Assembly (NCBI RefSeq): GCF_008831285.2
Contig: NC_045146.1
Coordinates: 13,655,289 to 13,719,288, forward strand
Reading direction: 5' to 3'
Origin: Nymphaea colorata
Taxonomy: Eukaryota > Streptophyta > Magnoliopsida > Nymphaeales > Nymphaeaceae
Length of the DNA: 64,000 bases
The position numbers and the translations under genes were made by a program. The notes beneath the pieces are model-generated. The model was given only the letters and a program-made list of their open reading frames with translations, searched no databases and was not told where the DNA came from. This document shows, in pieces, positions 59,927 through 64,000 of the stretch (positions are counted from its first letter, which is position 1; each line of letters opens with the position of its first letter).

Positions 59927-62331
59927 ACTTACAATTGCTGTGGAGAGCCTGATGATGTTACTCTTTGTGATATCTGATGGTTCATAGTGTGTGGTCTTCA
60001 ACAGTTCTATGCTGTAATGTATCTTATAACCTATGTTGTCTAACAAGCTGGGTGCAATTTACCTGAATGCTGGATCTCTCTCTGAATATGTTGATAGCGG
60101 GGTCTGAGTTTAAGATTCTGATATATCGATGATGCGAAGTTAATGGTGTTCAATATAATAATTGCCGAGGCAATGTTGGTTTACTCAGCTCCACTTAGAG
60201 CCGCTTTTAATTGCATCAGTTAAGTTCACGATTAGTTTAGCAGCTAAAGGACTTGAGTAGGATGGGTATGGTCAGCAAGGAAAAAATGGTCTCTGGTTCT
60301 TCATGTTATGGCACGGTTGTTTGAACCAGCTCGTTGCTTCTAAGGTTGGACTCATTAGCTTCGTTGTGATTGACCTATTATAATCTTGACGTTCGCTCGT
60401 GGAAGTAAGCAACCATTTGAACTTGAGCTGTAGCTATGTGTATGAAACTGCGAGCTCTCAAGCATCTCATTTCGGAGACACTCAGAACCTATTTCTTTTT
60501 TGTTTGAAATTGCATCTTCTGCCATCAAATTTCCCGTGTTACATAAGCTGCTGATCTTTTTGTTTGCTTAAAGAACATATATATATAAAGTTTTAACTTT
60601 TTATACGTTTTCCATTTAATCAATTATAAGATCACGTCTAATAATGAAACTAAGCAAAAAAAAAAACCAGCACAAGAAACTATGCACATAGGTATGATAT
60701 ACTTTTTCAAATATACCAATTAAATGTACGTGTGCATGTCTACATGTCCGTGTGTCCGTTCAGGGAAACTATTCTAACAACTAACTGATTACTTTTTCTT
60801 GCTTTATTGATGTTCATTGTCCATCATATGTGGTTTGATGTACGAGATGTCAAAACAACGACACAAATAGGCCCACATGATAAAGGAAACAGAGGCTGCC
60901 CAAGTCAATCGCACGTCCATGGAACACAGTTTGTTGGAGCAGAATGGACCGGATGGAAGCAAGAAATTGAACTTGTCTAGCTAAAGCGTTTAGGAAGAGC
61001 CAACAGATCAAATTTAACGAGATAACGCCTATCTGGATCTTCTGCTTCATATATATTCATTTTTAAGAGGAATTTATGTATATACACACACACACACACA
61101 CATACAGTTGCACACACAGTTGCAAGAGTATGTTTACATGTATGCATGCATGTGTGCTTGCTATTATAATTCTCGTAACTGGTTGCTACCATATTGGGAT
61201 TAAGTTAGGGCCTTTAATGGTCAAGTGACAACTTCATTGATGAAAGTAAAGCTTCCTTAAGCATATATTTAGCTCAAAAGTCTCTGTATCTTTAAAACAA
61301 AATCTCGACGCTCTTCTTGTTCGTCTTTGTCGACCTGGAGATGACCATGAATTCGTTATTTAATAAACATTCATGCCGTTTATTTAAGTTGGAGGAAGAC
61401 AAGAGTCCAATACTCAAGGCTTGTCTGTTGGCATAATTCATAAAGCGGTAGAAGTCTGCCTGACCTTGCTTTACCCTTTTCCCTTTTTGCAGAAACTTTC
61501 ATAAACATATCTAAGGTTTAGTGATTAAAAAAATCATCTAACTCTTCATACTGTTAAAAAATTTCACAGTGGTAATAAAAATTAAGATTTTGTTGATTCA
61601 ACTTTAGACTATCACTAACTTAAGTTGCGTTAATTAGATAAAATGACTAAAACAACTTTAAAATGAACAACATTCTCGTTCATTAATTTATATTAACCTT
61701 CTTAACTATGCAAAATATAGTTTAGTTCATGTTTAGAGGGCAAAATAATGATTTTCCACTATGAATGTTTTTAATAAACCTGGAAAGGACTTAGGAGTGT
61801 TTTTAACAACATTTTGTGTGTTTTTAACATGTCTAGTGATGGGTGGACAAAGGTCTGAAATCCATGGGCCGCCACCTCCTGCATAATTTAAAGCAGCCCT
61901 CGACCCTGGAGGTGTAAAAAATAATGCATGCAAGAATGTGGAACTCATGGAGATGTATGTAGCCAAACTAACTCGTGCTTTCAGCCACCAGTTGGTCAAA
62001 GGCCTTCAAATTGGAGAAAGTGAGGAGCAAAGTAGGTGCACTTCTTTTTTTGACGATCTACCAAACCAGTCGCGGAGTCAGAAATTTCTGAATAGGACGC
62101 ACTTTAAATTTTAAATTTCAAGTTTTAAGGGGCACTCATATATAAAAAACTGAAAATTATGAAGTTTCTATGAGTAAATAAAGTACATTTTGTATTGCCC
62201 ACTCCAGCCACAACGTCTTTGTCTAAGAAAATTGTCCCAATAACAAAGAGGCCTAACATTTTTGTATTTGCACACTGAGTTAATTTGTAATAACAAGTGT
62301 AAATGAGAAAATTTCGATATATTCACAAAAC
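59927..62331. other. Intergenic DNA downstream of LIFEGUARD
   Basis: The first few hundred bases are probably 3' UTR. A (CA)n tract lies at about 61,083-61,103. The segments around 61,735-61,930 and 62,690-62,885 share GGGCAAAAT-like openings, ACCT(G)-rich middles and TTTTTAACA motifs, and look like diverged copies of one dispersed repeat. The segment 62,070-62,140 (GTCGCGGAGTCAGAAATTTC then GGGGCACT) has words frequent in plant repeats. No gene is supported. Confidence 0.4.
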
Positions 62332-62334
62332 TAA

Positions 62335-62655
62335 GGGGGGGTTTGGATGACAATCTAAAACCAGGTTTTAGGAAAGAAAAACATGATTTTTCCTCAAAAT
62401 ACCAATTCAAAGAACATTTGGATGACACTAAAATTGGGTTTCGCCAAAACCTAGTTTTGGCAAAACTTGGTTTTCATAAAGGGCATAAAACTTAACTTTC
62501 TCCAGGTTTTTCAGGCAAAACTGATTTTTGCTTCTAAACTAAGTTTTTCGCTTGTTATCTAAGCATCTAAACCGAGTTTAGGTTTTCATCCTGTTTTTTT
62601 ACAAAACTTGATTTTCACAAAACTAAGCTTTTTGAGAGTGTCATCCAAACGCTCC
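62335..62655. mobile_element. Tourist-like MITE, about 321 bp
   Basis: The left end GGGGGGGTTTGGATGACA and the right end, read in reverse, GGAGCGTTTGGATGACA match at 15 of 17 positions. The interior is built of AAACTTGGTTTT/CAAAACC words that give extra fold-back. Flanking bases are TAA (left) and TTA (right); PIF/Harbinger elements duplicate TWA, so this is one mismatch from a perfect duplication. No transposase is encoded. Confidence 0.7.
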
Positions 62656-63270
62656 TTATGTGTAAAGTCTCGGGTCATTTTTTCGAAAGAGCAAAATGGT
62701 AATTTTCAATAATTTAAAACCATGTTCTGACAGACAAACTTACGGACCTTAGCAAAAGGTTTGGCTGTATTTTTTAACAATATTTCAAGTGCTTTCTTTG
62801 CCAATGTCAAATCTTTACGCGTATTTTGTGAAACATTCCAGAAAAAAATTGTGGGAGGGCAAAGGCCGGATGTGGGTCTCACTATCAACACAACTCAATA
62901 GAAAGAAGAAAAAAATAATCTCCTACTTTTCTGGTACATCTCTTTGTTTGTTTGCTAGGGAAAAAAAGGAAACTTGTCGCAATTACTTTTTGCTTCATTG
63001 AAGTTATCTCTTAATGTCATCCTTCCACAATGGAACTTGAAAGTTCTCCCTCCTATATAATCCACTTATGGTCTTTCATGTCACATCTGGTAACGTATAT
63101 GTTTCTTTTACATCTTGTTTACTTTATCTCATTCTTGCTTTTTGTATTTCCGTCTCCAAACTTTCTATGAGTGTCTTCCCTTTTACCCTTTTCATAAATC
63201 GGGGAAGCCCATCACGTTGATTTAGACTTCTTCTTATCATTACATGTGTGTTGCTGGCGGTGGATTTGGG

Positions 63271-63812
63271 TGGGGCTGCACACTAGTCGAGTTGAGCCTG
63301 AGCTTGGTTAGCTGACTCGACTCAAAAAACTCGAGCTCGAACTCGAGTTGAGCTCCTTATAACAAGCTTGAGCTCGACTCGAATACATAAAATCGAGCTC
63401 AAACTCGACTCATTTAACTCATTTAGGTGTTAATTCATTTAGCGTTAACTCTTGTAACTTGTGAAACGGGTTTTGATAATATTATATAGAGTACTGGTTT
63501 TTGTGAGTCGAGTCGAGTCGAGTTCTTGAAACTCGAACTTGACTGGTTTATTGTTTCGAGTATGTGTAACTCGTTTAACTCGTGTAACTTGTGAAACCGG
63601 TTTTCATAATATTATATAGAGTATTGGTTTTTGTGAGTCCAGTCGAGTATAAACGAGTCGAGTTCCTGAAACTCAAACTCGACTCATTTATCATTTTGAG
63701 TATCTTTGTAAGTTCGAACTCGGCTCATTTATAAACGAGTCAAGCACGAGCCGATTTTTTTCAAGTGAGTTTGAGTCGAACCCGAGTTGTCTTGGCTGGT
63801 TATGCAGCCCTA
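63271..63812. mobile_element. hAT-type MITE with CGAGCTCGA internal repeats, about 542 bp
   Basis: The left end TGGGGCTGCACA and the right end, read in reverse, TAGGGCTGCATA form a short terminal inverted repeat. Flanks GATTTGGG (63263-63270) and GGTTTGGG (63813-63820) agree at 7 of 8 positions, as expected for an aged hAT target duplication. The interior is filled with CTCGAGCTCGAACTCGAG-like words and two copies of a TTTTGATAATATTATATAGAG-like block (about 63,471 and 63,601). No transposase frame is present. Confidence 0.75.
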
Positions 63813-64000
63813 GGTTTGGGTGCTTGCTCTTTTTGTGGTATCTTACTCATTTTAAAGTGTTTCGGAATCTATTTTATTTAAAAAAGTGTTTCATCATCTA
63901 TTTTAATTTTTAAGTAGGTAGATATATAGAATAGTAATATTCTGTTTCGGACTGTTCGATAACTGGATTGTTTTTTGTTAAAAATTAGACCATGTTTATA

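Overview
This is nuclear DNA from a flowering plant. The evidence is AT-rich sequence, GT-AG introns up to several kilobases, plant-type gene families (class I TCP factor, type 2 dihydroorotate dehydrogenase, LIFEGUARD protein, FRG-type SNF2/RING helicase), MITE-type DNA transposons and long AT/GA/CA microsatellites. I cannot narrow the lineage further from the sequence alone. Gene density is low: six protein genes and two tRNA genes in 64 kb.

Layout. 0-3.8 kb: repeats and microsatellites, plus an unidentified coding-like relic at the left edge. 3.8-7.7 kb: BTF3, the beta subunit of the nascent-polypeptide-associated complex (+). 9.1 kb: tRNA-Leu(AAG). 10.3-19.8 kb: mitochondrial DHODH in 11 coding exons (+). 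19.8-25 kb: no recognisable gene. 25.1-26.0 kb: a TCP7-like transcription factor (-) whose reading frame is broken twice, each time at a C/G run. 27.3 kb: a Tourist-like MITE. 28.1-30.1 kb: GC-richer DNA with no assignable gene, then tRNA-Thr(UGU). 31.4-34.8 kb: a small plant membrane protein of unknown function (+) with upstream ORFs in its leader. 36.9-54.85 kb: a large SNF2/RING gene (-) with 11 coding exons and a 5.5 kb intron in its 5' leader; its introns hold a hAT-type MITE with a perfect 8-bp target duplication and several tandem duplications. 56.1-59.9 kb: a LIFEGUARD/Bax-inhibitor-like gene (+), divergent from the SNF2 gene. 60-64 kb: repeats and two further MITEs.

The genes are functionally unrelated (protein biogenesis, pyrimidine synthesis, transcription, chromatin/ubiquitin, ER stress and cell death), as is normal in a plant genome. 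I found no operon-like system, CRISPR array, gene cluster or recognisable retroelement reverse transcriptase. The points most worth following are the uncharacterised membrane-protein family and its leader uORFs, the double frame break in the TCP gene, the SUMO-interaction-like motif at the start of the SNF2/RING protein, and the well-bounded MITEs.

All exon boundaries were read by eye from splice consensus and frame continuity. UTR limits are approximate.
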